NCBI RefSeq assembly: GCF_030247195.1
Contig: NC_080671.1
Coordinates: 184,615,725-184,679,724 of the forward strand
Origin: Topomyia yanbarensis
Lineage: Eukaryota; Arthropoda; Insecta; Diptera; Culicidae
DNA: 64,000 bases
Direction: 5' to 3'
The notes beneath the pieces are model-generated. The model was not told the DNA's origin. It worked only from the letters and a program-made list of their open reading frames with translations, and made no database searches. This document shows, piece by piece, positions 1 to 12,433 of this stretch (positions are counted from its first letter, which is position 1; each line of letters opens with the position of its first letter). The position numbers and the translations under genes are program-made.

Positions 1-395
1 CATTTTGGAAGATTTTTGTTAAATGCATTTTGATTTTAAATGGTGCTTAGAATTATATTCTGTAATAGAATTACAATTTTGTATGCCTATTAGTATGAAA
101 TTTAAAAATATGTACGAAGTTATTGCTAGGAAAACTTTTTTACCGATTTTTTCTCCATCATGCAATCACATTCAAAATGTTTCTTTTCTCTTTAGGTTTT
201 TGGTAACAAAACATAAAAAATTTAAAAAAATGGGTTTTTTCACAATTTAAATTTTTATCATAAATTTTTGTTTTTTTTTGAAAAATGACAACATTTTTTC
301 AGTGCATATTTTTTTCAGACAGAAGTATTCATTCCCTGTAACTCGTTCTCAGATAGTTTTGAAATTCATACACGTAGAAACGTTTACGCCCTTTC
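1..395. other. AT-rich sequence, nothing recognised
   Basis: Homopolymer-rich AT DNA. The short open frames here lack domain signal, coding-like composition or any recognisable motif. Confidence 0.5.
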
Positions 396-1850
396 GAAAA
401 GTTGTTCTTGAGTCCAAATAATCTTATTACCTGTGGAAAATATTTAGTCTTGCATGACGGTGAAACGTGTAAAGTTTCATTGGAATCTAAGATGGTCGGT
501 CACGATTTTAAAGATTTTCGGACGGATCTTCGTGGAATTCCTCAACACGTAGTACAGCCTTTATTTACGAATGAAAAGTTCTATTTGACGCGTTATGTAT
601 CTTTTTGATTAAACCGTTGATGCATGTAGAACTTGTTCGAATTTTTTGTGAATCGAAAATGGAGTCACTTCCCACAACATCATGTGTGAATACTGTTAGT
701 TTCGAGAAGCGTGCTCCTTCTATTTCTTTTTAAAAGGGGGAAATTTCGATAAAAATCAAAGAAAAGAAGCACACTCGCAGAGGTACTCTCGTCAACAATA
801 CATCGGCTCATTGTATAGAGTCTTCCAGTCTCAATACTTATCGAGTGCAAACAAGGTTGGAGAAATGTCACTATTCGATTCGCTGAAGGATGATCTGTTC
901 AAAGATCTTCACGGGTGTCTCTTTTCGATCCCTCCTAACTAAGCTAACCAACTTGGACGAAAAAATCCGTACGCTGTACGAACTGTTTTCCTGAACGTGG
1001 TGAACGATTACGCTTCGTTGCGGTATGGTGCACGGATTTTTTTCGTCAGAGTTGGTTATCTTACTCCTAACTCATTCATCCTCAGGTTCAGTGGGTTTGG
1101 CTTAAGGTATGGTATTTTTTGGTTCTCTCCGGATAACGAACAAAGCTGTACCTGGCTGAAACAGAAATTGGGGAGCTGTGGAAAGGCAGGGGACTTCCGT
1201 TTTATTGTCGAACCATATAGCCTTCACCAGAAAAAGGTATTCCTTTACATTCCGTGGAATACCAAGTAATGTTTGAAGAGTACTGATATTTGATGAGACT
1301 AGATTTCCATAATCCTGGTTCGTGGGCAGTTTGCGGGGAAGTTCTAAAAACCAAGTCGCTTACAGAGAAATTACAGCAGCATTTTACAGTATCGACAACA
1401 ATTCCCTGGAATTTCTAGCGAAAAAGGGTTATAGAGTGAATTATGGCTTCCAAAAAGTCACGACAAAAGTTTATAAACCTTGATTGGTTCAAGCCGAATT
1501 CGAATGACAGTATCGCTTCGGGGACGTTGTCGTTCTGTCAGTGATATATCCACTCATCCAGAAGTGTATTTTATTCCCTTGGGAATGGAAAATACTTCCG
1601 TATTGTTTATGTTCTCTGTTTCGTTGGGCTATTACCTTAACTATGGCTTTCAAAAAGTCACGGCGAAATTTTATAAACCTAGATCGGTTTAGGCCGAATT
1701 TGAATGACAGTATCTCGTCGGGGGTGTTGTCGTTCTGTTATCTCAAGAATGAAGAATATTTTACTATTGACTATGTTCTCTGTGTCGTTATTTTCCTTAT
1801 CCCTAACCATTTCCCCAATCCTTTCCATCAGGGAAATGATGAAAAGGGGA
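396..1850 (+). pseudogene. decayed coding-like region, family not recognised
   Basis: Several plus-strand stretches read like protein but break repeatedly. One open stretch runs 402-608. Another runs 997-1269 and contains CTWLKQKLGSCGKAGDFRF. A third, about 1320-1480, includes the segment VAYREITAAFYSIDNNSLEF. Stops and frame changes separate them, so no single reading frame survives. The 3' part contains a duplicated coding-like segment (1442-1538 and 1642-1738). I cannot assign a family: a retroelement gag-like protein, an old host gene or an integrated viral relic would all fit a long broken frame flanked by repeats. No polymerase, protease or zinc-knuckle motif was visible. Confidence applies to 'decayed coding sequence', not to any function. 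Confidence 0.3.
1442..1738 (+). repeat. tandem duplication, two 97-bp segments 200 bp apart
   Basis: Positions 1442-1538 and 1642-1738 are the same length, without net indels, and match at about 84 of 97 bases by eye. In one frame both read as related peptides starting MASKKSRQKF and MAFKKSRRNF and both continue through a similar NDSI..SG..LSFC segment. A second matching patch (1588-1627 against 1752-1793) shows that the duplicated unit was about 200 bp and later lost about 36 bp. Confidence 0.75.
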
Positions 1851-1852
1851 AT

Positions 1853-2248
1853 GGGAAACGTGTCATTTGAGCCAGTCGTTACTGATAGCTATCGACCAGG
1901 AACTATCAACTTGAAGCTCAATTTAACCGCAGTTCATTTCTTTCTCGCGCTAACAATGAAAATCTTCGAAAACCTGATGTAAGAATAACGTAAAATTTTT
2001 AAAGTCACAGTCACAAAATAATTATTTTGCTTCCGGATCTTCGCTTCCTTTTTACTCTGAATAACGATTCCAAAGAATAGAAGAAATTGCATTTGGCGTC
2101 TGGCGGGAAGCAAGTAAGCATGATTTTTCTATAGCACTGTGGTGCTATCATAGTCAAAGGTACAGGTTTGACATTAAAATATGATATTGATATGATTTTT
2201 TGTTTAAAGTTGCATATTGGAATGTACCTTTAAATTCAAATTTTGAAC
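1853..2248. repeat. dispersed direct repeat, copy 1
   Basis: This segment recurs in the same orientation at 5212-5590. Shared landmarks are ATTTAACCGCAGTTCATTTC, the CTCGCGCTAACA segment, a CTGGCGGG patch and a shared AGGTTTGACAT patch. Divergence is substantial, with small indels, so the duplication is old. It may be part of an unidentified repeat or a segmental copy. Confidence 0.7.
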
Positions 2249-5211
2249 ACGAAAAACATAGACCGAACTTCGTCGTCCGATAGTCTTCAGCTTCCCAGAA
2301 TTAGGAAAATAAAAAATTATTAACATTATAATATTGTTGATTATTATTTAGATATTATAGTAATTTATTTTATTATCAACTAGCTATTCTTAGAACATGT
2401 TTGAGTTATTATGATTGGTATTTTACCTCATATGTAGTGCTCATGAACACCATAATGTGGTTTTCAGTGGATTTAGTATTTTCTTCTGCTCGGGTAGTTC
2501 TTCCGTCTAGGTGTCAATCGGTGTAACAATAAACATTCAATAGATCAATATATCACAACACAATATAAACAACCCTCTGGACACGGACATGAACGCCGTT
2601 CCGCCAATCGCTTTTGATCACCACCTTAATGCTCTCTTGAAGACGTGATTTTGTTTATTTGTTGATCGTCGCGAAAAGGTTGACCAATTTTTGCGCAAAA
2701 CGTGCTGAAATTTTACCTTACGTCATTGTGCGATGTAAATATAGCACATAAACACCTGCCAACCAGTCTTGCCAGATCGGTGAATTTTGGCTCAGAAAAA
2801 AATTGCTAATTCATTCCTCATTTCACTTTTCGAAGCATGTATTGAGGCTGTTTCTTTTCAATAGACTGTGAGAAAAATTTACGACGAACCTTCTCAGGGG
2901 CACATATTTGATCATGATAGAAAAACCGTAAATTCAACATCACTGAAGCCAACTCCTATCATGCACCAAAAACAGGCACGAATGTGAAGGAGCGGAGTGC
3001 GATTAACGGTAGTGTCTCTACTACGAGCCGGGTGCTCGAGTGAAGTGTAGGCTTGAGAAAAAGAAAACAAATTTCTATAAAAGAAGTTCGTTTGGCAATA
3101 ATCATACACTTTGATACCAACCGGTTTTTTCGCACTCGAATTTTATATAAGTATGTTTCAATCATGGCAGTTTGTCTCGTTTCTTCGACCCATTTAAGGT
3201 GAATACGAATTTATCAGAGGACTGACCAGTATTTATGATTTGTATGAAATATTTGAATGTTAATGAGAAACATTTTTTCGAATTCTCGTACTAATAATAA
3301 CAATACCACCTGCCAATTGCAGTCTTCAACAATGATGGAAGTAACCGATCTCCTACGTATTTTTTTTCCTTTCAACTCAGCCTAATCCATTATTCCATTC
3401 GTTCTGCAATGAAGCCACACTACCATAAATTTGATTATGATTTGCATGAAATTAAAATTTCCAATTTCATTGACCCTCGATGTTGGATTCGAGGCTTCCG
3501 GCCTGGTCAGCAGTTGCAGCGATTTTCTTTTGTACGAGCGCTCGGACTTCCTCTTTCTTTTACACAAAAAATAATAAAAATGCAAAAATAAAAAGCATAA
3601 GACTGTATTGTCCAAGGAAAATCTATTGTTCGACGATCGGTGCGTGGCTCTCAGGTTTACTTCCTGTCACACCCGGCCACCACAGCGTCGTACGAATATT
3701 ATTTTGCGCTCGGTTGTGGGTTTTGGGCATTGTTGCACTCACGACTTCCTGACGGAAATTCAATAAGTAATTTGCGACGGACAACGATTGTGTCTCGTAT
3801 GTGACTAAACGAAAGTTGCGGGTTAATCGTAACAAACTGACTAAAGCACGAAATAGCTGTTTGTAATTTTTTAGGTCTGCGGCCAATATTATTTTAACCG
3901 AAAAATGTACGAAAAATGACTAATACTCTAATATCTTTGATTACTAACAAGTAGAGAAATTTTTCCAATTATTTAATAAAGAAAAGATAACATGTACTTG
4001 AAACAAACAGGTATAGCTATTTTACCTTCCTTTATGACACCACTTGATGAAATATGACTCACCTGAAAGGAAACAAAAAAAAAACAAATAAGTTTATTAG
4101 TAAATAATACTAAATCCAAATAATCACTACACAAAATGTCACTCCCTATTTACATACAAAAAGCAGACTAAATGTCAGACCACGATCATACAGCATCGAA
4201 GTTTATGAACGATATCCAATTCATAAATAATTGAATACAACAAACAAGGCTCACAATTATTCAGATCTAGTTGCTAGAAATGTCACATCCCATCGCCAAT
4301 ACGCTAATCCGATGACAGTCAACCCAGGCTTAGGTATGAGTAGACCACAATACCGATTCGATCGTTGACATTTTTCGCTCTGCATATTTTATTGTACAAA
4401 TCACCGTCTTGAATATTAGAAAAACAAGCCTCAGTGGAAATAATCCATTTGATCATTTCAAGCGGTGCCTTCCGTTGCAAAACCCTTCGGTGGAGTGAAG
4501 GAGCTAGCCGGAGGCTGGTCAGTCCTAAAGTTTTCAATTACCATAAAATCTGAAATCGCACCTGGCGACATTTGTGCTGTATGTACCGCGATTTCGTATT
4601 TGCCGCGCTTGATTGAAACTAAGTTATTGACAGTTAGCGGCTGAGACACTCTATACAATCAATATATTGCTGTCTGAAGCTACTTACTGCGAAGGTAGAA
4701 ATATAGCGAACGAGATACAGTCACAGGATTTATCTAGATCAGTACAGGCAGTAAGTTTAGACGGCGCTTGCGCCAATGCTGCCTCGATTGGTAAAATAAA
4801 TTGAACTCGTTCGGCTCTAGGTAGGGCTGCCTTCAAAACCGATAATAATCTTCAACGATTTGTATCTTTGAAATCTGTCTATCGGAGACTGAATCCGAAA
4901 ACCGTGGTGTTTCAGCGCGACAAAGTTAACAGACGGTGTAAATGTTTGCACGATTGAGTTATGTTTTGAAAGGGCTTGCCAAATTCAAGCTAAAATCACG
5001 AGAATAGTCAACAGTAAACAACGAATTCAAACAAATCGACCGGGCTACAACTGAGTCATCCGATTCCATCGTAAACATGCTACCAGTTTTCGGCTTTAAA
5101 TCCACTTCAGACAGGAGCGCGACTGATAACCCAATTTTTTACCCTCGGAGTCGGAGGAAATCAGAAACCTTTGAGGCGCAAACAACTTCCTCGTCGAAAC
5201 TTATCTATATC
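2249..5211. other. no gene or element recognised
   Basis: Mixed AT-rich sequence with a few moderately GC patches (about 3480-3760 and 4440-4660). Open frames here are 60-90 codons on either strand, overlap each other and carry no motif. A short patch at 2256-2305 resembles sequence at 5635-5650 and 5913-5940, extending the direct repeat that flanks this interval. Confidence 0.45.
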
Positions 5212-5590
5212 GGGAAACGTTTAAATGTTTATGCTAACGCGATAGCTCTCGACCAAGAACTGTCAACTTGAGGTTCAATTTAACCGCAGTTCATTTCCTT
5301 CTCGCGCTAACAGCGGGAATATGCTTCGTAAACCGAATGTGTAAGGGAAACGTGAAACTTGTGAAGTCAAAGACGACGAAATGATTGTTTTGTTTTCCGG
5401 CTCTTCGCCTCCTTTTTGCTCTGAATAATCTAAAGAAAGTGCGTTTGGCATCTGGCGGGTAGCGAGTATTTTTCTCCAACACCGTGGTGCGATCATATTC
5501 ATAGGAACAGGTTTGACATGAAAATAGGCTTAATATTTTTTGTTGTTTAGAGTTACATATTAGAATTTCATTTTTAATTTTAATGTTGAA
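5212..5590. repeat. dispersed direct repeat, copy 2
   Basis: Second copy of the segment at 1853-2248, same orientation, 3.35 kb away. Its downstream continuation appears interrupted: the patch after the repeat in copy 1 (2256-2305) is matched in two pieces here, near 5635-5650 and 5913-5940, suggesting an insertion of about 260 bp between them. Confidence 0.7.
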
Positions 5591-8500
5591 CACAAACAGA
5601 GCAATTGCTATACCTTTCTATTGAGTAAGGCAAAAACATAGAACGAACTTAATTTACCAGATTTTTTTCACTATATTAGAAAACGATTAAATTATATATT
5701 AAATAACGTTATCCTGTTATTGTCGAAACTGTGTAAAGTGTAGGCGGTCGCGACAAAACACTATGCAAAGTCTCATATCGCGATCGCCGACGCCTCCGTT
5801 TCAGATTCAACGTTTCACTGTTCTTGGAGATGGTTGAATTTGGGGTTTTTGAACCCGAAATCCAGACTCGACAAATCCGGTTACGGGAAAAATTAAACCT
5901 CTTAACACTAGATCTTCCGTCATCCGATAGTTTTCAGCTCTTCAATTAAACAATTATTTGTCTGGAAATGCAACATCGATTGAAAATAATTTAAAAATCA
6001 ATAGTTTTCTTGAAAATGAAATATTAGGATCATGAGCCAATTCCACCGAATCAGTCCACGGTCCTAACTATTTTTTGAATAATTTGTAATTGAAACTAAA
6101 TTATCCAATACCTTTCACGGAATAAAGGCACAACAAATTACTTCTCTTCTCCGGAACACTGCTCAATCAGAAAGCCTTATACTAAATATAAACTTGTTCG
6201 GTTGCTTCTGGTTTACTCACAAGAATATTTAGTTTAGTAAGTGAAAGGGAAATGGAAATAATAATTCGATCGAAAAAGAGTAAGTGAAAGAATTTCATAA
6301 CCTAATTCGGTCGGAGTATAATGCTTGGTTTTGAGCACCTCCAATGCGCGCACAGTGTTCAAATGGTGATGTAAAGTGATGGAATTCAAACTTTCGTTCA
6401 CGGCCCTAGTACCAGTTAAGGTCTTCTGACAGTTATTAAGTCACTCTTTAAAATTTTATTAAACTTGTAGCGTGTTACAAAACATTAATTGCTAGTTAAA
6501 GGCTATTAGTAGATCTATTTAATCAATTATTTCGGGCATAGTCACCATCGGCCGCAACGACCAGACGAAACCATGAATAACACGATGCTACAAAAAACAA
6601 ACATGGAATGAACTTTTCAAGTGACCTAGTATGGGTTGTAGGTCGAGTCCAATAACAACACAAAACCACTTTTGAGCAGTTTAATATACCCTCAAAATCT
6701 AAGCTTTTAATTCATGATGAGTGGAATAATTTCGTTTGCCTCCTCACCGCCGGCCTTTCACCATCGTTATTGACGCATTATGCTTTGTATCAGTTTCCTA
6801 TCGTTTGTTATTAATATCCTGTTTGTATACATGTGGTGGGAACTAAATTTTACTAGAAAAAAACTAGAACCGACAAATATCTACTCGTTTAAAACGCATA
6901 ACGACCACATCATTACTAACTTTTGGATTGAGCTATATAAACTTCTCAGTATGGCAGTAGCGATCACCAGTGGAGCAGCATGGGAACGTTGGTATACGTT
7001 ATTCAAGTCATCTCAGCACTGTGTAGCAAACCACGTGCAGCTATGGCGTCGTTATTGCATTGCACAAGTATGAGGTTGGTTGAACACTAACGAGTCATTT
7101 GGTAGCTTTTCGCTCACAGTTCGAGATCGAAAAAACAGATGCATTTACGCTCCCGATGATTCGTTTTGGGTGTAGGAAAAAATTGAGCAATTATCAAGTG
7201 CAAATTGAAGAAATGTTACGAAACAATCAGAATCCCGATTTTGGAAATTTGCTATCGATCCCGCTAACCACGTTGAGTTTTCAACGGAAGTGTGCTGATT
7301 TACCCCGAGCAACACCAGTTGTTGCCTAGAAGTTTCAGCAACATTATTCGTTACATAAAGGTATATGGCAACCATTATTGCGCTGGTTAAGCAACCCAAA
7401 AAGCGCACGTGTAAAAGCCTTCGCTTATGCAACTAACCGCTGTCGTTGTTTGTTACAAGGGCTGCTTGGGACGTCTCTTACGTTCTATCTTTTGAACGTG
7501 TTAATGAATGTTAAGGAACTTTGACTCACTGAACCAACACTCCGTCCCAATCAAAACGCTGACAAAACAGGAATTAGTTACAAAAAAAACAGAAAAACTT
7601 CAAACCAGTTGACGGAGTATTAGTGCAATAGTGACGATACAAAAATTTCTGTTTAGTCCCTTTTGAAGCACATAATTCTTTGCGAGGAAAAAAATATTTT
7701 ATCGAAATTCCCTATCCCGTCACACAAATGAATTCGATACATACACATAATTCAAATCCATACATTCGAATCATTTGGCGATATCAGAGACACACACACT
7801 CACTCTCGATCTCTCCATGTGGAATGTCAAATTCTGGAGTCAGCAGCCTCACTTTTCCTCTCTAATTTCTCATTACTAACCCTATGATCTTCCAGCGCAA
7901 ATGCCTCCCTTCCTCGTCTTGTAACAAACTACAATGTCTCATTCCAAGTATTCAAGAAATGTAACACGAGTGGTCTCGATGGTACAAGTTATACATATTT
8001 AGGTAAAAATATCTTAAAAAATAAATTAATGAAACAAAATTTGTTGCAAAAATCAAGAGCTTCTTAACAAACTAAATATAAATATGTTAGAGTCTCATTT
8101 CGCACAACTTCATTTTACGCAATTCTCTCGGGATTACGAGATCTGCTATTTAAGGGGAGTTCTTATTCAAATGACCAAAAAGTGGGCAAAAATTGGAATT
8201 TTTTGTGCGAATGAATGAATAAATGAAAATAAACATAGAAGGAAACAGTTTTAGGATTCAGAAAGCTTCATTAACATTTTTTTAAGACAAAAAAACAAAA
8301 TGGCGCCTATGGTGACGTTCTGTCTAAGGTTAGGTGCGCGTGGAATTCCAAAACTGCATACAGCCTGCTGCCTCAGGATCAATCTAAAACACATAACTAA
8401 TAATAAGACAAAGTAAACTAAATTTATTGGAGGAATGACACCTAAGAACGGGTTGAAAACTTCAAATTTGACGTAATGGAGCGATCTCAAAATTTGAGAT

Positions 8501-8750
8501 CGATTTTTAAACCCTTTTTCCACTTTAAGGCTTCACTAAAAATAGTAAATACAAATAATTTGTAGATTTTTTAGGTTATTCCTTCAAAGAAAAAGGTTCT
8601 CTTTCGAGAGCTGAAAAAAATGAAGTATTGCAAATGGTTCACGTTTTGAAATGAGATTATACGCGGTTTTGAAAAATCATGTTTTAAGATAAACGCGTTA
8701 AAAGCTTTGAGAACATTTTCGATGAATTATTCGTGGTGGCATATCTATAT
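5591..8750. other. no gene or element recognised
   Basis: The longest open frames (6780-7073 and 7099-7329, plus) have biased AT-rich composition, hydrophobic starts and no homology I recognise; they look like chance frames. No inverted termini or target duplications were found. Nothing else can be supported. Confidence 0.4.
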
Positions 8751-9705
8751 GGGTCATTCCATGCGAAGTGATCAAGGCACGTGTAATCGACCTCCATGGA
8801 TTTGAACAAAATTTAGAGGAATTGTTCATCTAGGGCCAATATATAAAAACCCAATTTTTTGTGACAATTGAACCACCCCTCGGGTCATGGCAGCACCCCC
8901 CGTTTTGGTAAATTGCCAAAACCCTTGATTTTCTTTTGATCATATCTCCGGTTCTATTTACTCTAGAATCAAACCACAAGATGGCTTTAGAAGAAAATTG
9001 TTCAAGGAGTCTATAAAAAATATTATTTTTTGCCGACAGTGTTGCCAACTATGCAATTTTTTCAGTTAAATATTAAAAGTTAATTTTTCTCTCAATACGT
9101 ATATTTTAATTTTGAAAATTTTAATGCCATCGCGTTTCTCAGACATTTTTACATAAAAAACACTTATCATCCCAATATAATATGAGCGCATCCTGGGATA
9201 CACCGTTTTGAAGAGAAAAAACCGCAATTTCCCATATAAAATCGCAAGCGCACAACACAAACCAACTTGAGTATTCTGAGTTCAAACATAATTTTTCGTG
9301 AAGTAGACAAGAAATGATGAAAAACTACGTACTTGGTTTGCTTCTAGCAGATCAGTCTTTTTTATGACAGTTTGAAGATTTTCTCAATTTTGGTCAATAA
9401 AAATGGATTTTTATATGAGAAAATCGGAGTTTTCCCTTCAAAACGGTATATCTCAGGATGCGCTCATATTATATTGGGACGATAAGTGTTTTTTATGTAA
9501 AAATGTCTGAGGAACGCGATGGCATTAAAATTTTCAAAATTAAAATATACGTATTGGGAGAAAAATTAACTTTTAATATTTAACTGAAAAAATTGGGTTT
9601 TTATATATTGGCCCTAGATGAACAATTCCTCCAAATTTTGTTCAAATCCGTGAAGGTCGATTTCAAGTTTGCATCTTTTTTTGATCACTTCGCGTGGAAT
9701 GACCC
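8751..9705. mobile_element. foldback (palindromic) MITE, 955 bp
   Basis: The ends are inverted copies: GGGTCATTCCATGCGAAGTG on the left against the complement of a right end whose top strand closes with GCGTGGAATGACCC. The complementarity continues inward for several hundred bases, for example 8815-8865 against 9590-9640 and 9074-9215 against 9445-9570, leaving a central loop near 9250-9430. The flanks are ATAT on both sides (8747-8750 and 9706-9709), compatible with a short target duplication. There is no transposase frame, so it is non-autonomous. Its superfamily is unclear. Confidence 0.8.
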
Positions 9706-10208
9706 ATATTTTGTAACAATTACATGGAATTATGGATTTTGGACATCGCTAATAACGAATCTGAAGTCAGTTTTTCGAAAATCAAAATGGCCGAGCCAAT
9801 ACTAAAAATTAAGGATTTGTGATTTACACACACGAATTTAAGTTCATATGTATCAAAATAAAAAAAATCGAAATGACGGAAACTTCTCACCGTTTTCTTT
9901 GGTTGTTTGATAACTCACGACTAGTCTGCGATGCCTATACACATGTACAGTACAACTCGAAGCATTCTAAGAACGTGCATAATGCCATGAAAATTTGATC
10001 TACCTGTGACGCGCGTCTCAAGCCGAGAGCGTCCCATGGCGTCCAGAACACCGCTTCGAACATTGGCCTGTAGAAACTTGTTTGATGTTCGAACCGCACC
10101 ATCCGACACTTATATTTTTCAAAAAATGCAAAGAAAAGAATCAAATTTTTGAAAATCTTGTTTTTGTAGCATTTGTGATGTGCACGATCAGGCATCAGGA
10201 AAAATATA
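9706..10208. other. no gene recognised
   Basis: Between the foldback element and a retroinsertion. Overlapping open frames exist on both strands but share no recognisable motif. Confidence 0.4.
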
Positions 10209-11235
10209 GTTGTGGAAATCATTTTTCTTTTCGAGAGTTGTCCTATTGGAATTGTAGAGCTAGGTTCTCGGAAGAGCTCCCCGTCAGAATCACACACTAC
10301 AATTGCAGACGACACAGGCAATGGCGCCAACTAAAACACTGCTTTAGGCCAATTGCAGCGGGCCGTGATTCTGAATGTGATATTCATTGTACGGTTCAGG
10401 TATGTGCGGGCATAGGGACTTCGCGATCGCGAAGGACTCGAGCATTTGAATGTTAACCTGTTCGATCGCGTGTGCGTTTGTATGTCGCGTGAGCTAACGT
10501 GTAACTTCGCGTGTATAAATTCTATGGCCATTCACATATTCGCATGTGTTCTTGGATGGCTACGCAGACCGTCATTCTAATATTTAGTTTTCGGTGTACG
10601 GATCACATTCTGACAGGGAACAAGTTACTCCAAATCACTAGAGTTCCCGGTCATGCCGCCATAGAACGCGTTATCTAGTGGATATGAAAGTTATATTTTC
10701 TTAATCTTTCATTTTTTTCTTTTTTTTATTAATTGACATGGACCTAGACTGTTGGTACCGAGGACAGATACTTCCGGACGTGACCGACTCATGATAGCGC
10801 GTGAGCGGGAGTTTGTAGGTTGACGCTTCAGACCGCGTTTGTAAGTTTATGAATGCGTTCACCGTATCACCGGAGTGATATCATGTTTGCGAGATCGTGA
10901 GCGTAGCTTCCTTGGATAATCGCGAGCGGCTCAAACGTTTATATACTGACGTGATTTTGTGACATATTTACGTGTTCTTGAATGGTGGCGCGAACCATGA
11001 GTCTGATATTAAATTTCTGGTGTACGGATCAGATTCTAGCAGGAGTGGGTGGGTTCCATTTTATTGCAAGGGTTTCCGATCATGTCGCCATGAGACGTGT
11101 TGTCTAATACGTATGAGCGTATTTTCTTAATTGGTCCAGCTGAAGGCATGGGCCTAGGTTTCTAGGATCGAGGATAGACTTCCGGACACGACCGATTCGT
11201 TGTTGCGTGCGCGAGGGCATTTTGTTGTGGAAATC
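10209..11235 (-). mobile_element. retroinsertion, tandem-unit family copy A (two units)
   Basis: The insert 10221-11223 is flanked by identical 12-bp direct repeats GTTGTGGAAATC (10209-10220 and 11224-11235). A T-rich run lies just inside the left flank, so the copy is inserted in minus orientation with a decayed poly(A) tail, the signature of target-primed reverse transcription. The body is CG-dotted (CGATCGCG, CGCGTGTG) and matches 19615-21065 closely. It contains two tandem units marked by TGTACGGATCA at about 10597 and 11023 and by TCATG(C/T)CGCCAT, about 430 bp apart. It lacks one of the three units present at 19.6 kb and the additional 550 bp at the far end, so it is 5'-truncated. No open frame looks real. 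Confidence 0.8.
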
Positions 11236-11492
11236 GATTAACTTGCTTCAATTCTGTATTTCGTAGATCCTTATTAGAATCGATTTGGAGCATGTCATAC
11301 TATATTTTATATTCATAAACGTTTTGTTGTTTAGGTCGAGTTTTAAAGCAACTGTAGATAAAGGGCGTTTTCATTTTGTTCTTCATATTGTGCCAAAAAC
11401 ACTTTACTACTATTAAAGGGTGCCCCACATCAAATTGCTTCACTGAAAAGACGCTGTAGAAAATAACCTATTGGGTATTTTCTCTTGAAAAT

Positions 11493-12433
11493 TTGGGTAG
11501 AATTAGTTTAGAGTGTGTTGTTTGCACTGCATTTTTTATCGCAGTTAGTTTTTCAAAAATAGGAAAACAGGTGTCACCCGAAAAGCAACGTCGCGAATTT
11601 ATTTTGCCCAAGCACCTTGAAAATCCTCAATTCTCTCATCGGGACATCGGAAAACAACTCGGAATCGTGCATTCAACGGTGAGTCGTGTGATTAAACGTT
11701 ACTACCAAATTGTGAGCATCGAACGGAAGGAAAAATGCGGTCAGAATTGATGTCATATTAGTATCAGGATCACCAGCGTGTAGTGAAAACGTTTAAGCGG
11801 AGTCCCATTGCTTCGGTCAGGGATGGGGCCAAAAAATTGAATCTGTTCAAGTCTTTCCTTCAGAGAGCCAAGGATCAGGGGGGACTGCATACGTATAAAG
11901 TGCAGAAGGCTCCAAATCGTGACGAACGGCAAAATACGGTGAGAAAGACACGGGCCCAGAAACCCAGATGTTAACGAAGCCTTATTGCCTCATTATGGAT
12001 GATGAGATATACGTCAAGGCGGAATTGCGGTACCTTGCGGGGCCACTGTTCATCACTGCCTAGCACAAGTTTGATGTTCCGGCGGAAGAAAGGAAGCAGA
12101 AACTTTCAAAGTTTGGCAATAAATACATGATTTGGCAAGCGATCTGCTCATGTGGCAAACGGAGTGCGCCGTTCGTGACTAGCGGGACTGTAAACTACCT
12201 CAAACAGTATCTACGGAAGCGTCTGTTTCATCTGTTGAAGCAACACGAGGGCTCAATGATCTTCTGGCGCCGCGCCGGGCCGATGATTGCATGTAAAAAT
12301 AGTAAGCACATCGGCGTGACGCCGGCGCGCCGCCGACCTTTACATGAAATCGGCGGCGCGGCGCACACCTCTACTAATGAGTACGGTTAAGCGTAAGGTG
12401 CGAGCGTACGGTTGTGGTATTGAAGATGAATGA
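11493..12433 (+). pseudogene. mariner transposase, broken (ITmD37E-like)
   Basis: The transposase would bind the element's inverted repeats and cut and rejoin DNA at TA sites. An N-terminal helix-turn-helix region is readable at 11565-11745 (FSHRDIGKQLGIVHSTVSRV). In another frame comes MDDEIYVKAE (from 11995), which carries the first catalytic aspartate, then KLSKFGNKYMIWQAICSCGK (about 12100-12160) and an SMIFW segment ending at 12267. The C-terminus VKRKVRAYGCGIEDE ends at a TGA at 12431-12433 in a third frame. Defects: a stop at 11748 ending the HTH frame, an in-frame TAG at 12061-12063, at least two frame changes, and loss of the block holding the second and third catalytic acids, where CG-rich MITE sequence now sits (12268-12373). 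It cannot be functional. The ITmD37E assignment is from memory of that family; a close Tc1/mariner subfamily is possible. Confidence 0.85.
12268..12373. mobile_element. CG-rich hAT-type MITE fragment in mariner transposase
   Basis: About 106 bp, extremely CpG-rich and self-complementary in patches (CGGCGCGCCGCCG, GGCGGCGCGGCGC). Its right edge reads GCGCACACCTCTA, the complement of the TAGAGGTGTGCGC start seen at 32886 and 52468. Its inner sequence aligns with 32900-32990 (TAAAAATAG.AAGCAC followed by CGGCGTGACGCCGGCGCGCC). The left TAGAGG end is missing and no 8-bp duplication is visible, so it is probably truncated or was joined during a deletion of the transposase. Confidence 0.7.

Noticed and set aside
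396..1850. endogenous viral element
   Set aside because: Considered because the broken coding region is unassigned, but I see no viral motif (no polymerase, helicase or capsid signature), so I left it unclassified.
9935..10330. 131-codon minus-strand frame
   Set aside because: It crosses the boundary of retrocopy A at 10209-10220, so the two parts have different origins; no homology recognised.
12268..12373. CpG island or promoter
   Set aside because: CpG density comes from hAT-type MITE ends that recur at 32.9, 52.5 and 55.7 kb, so it is repeat sequence.
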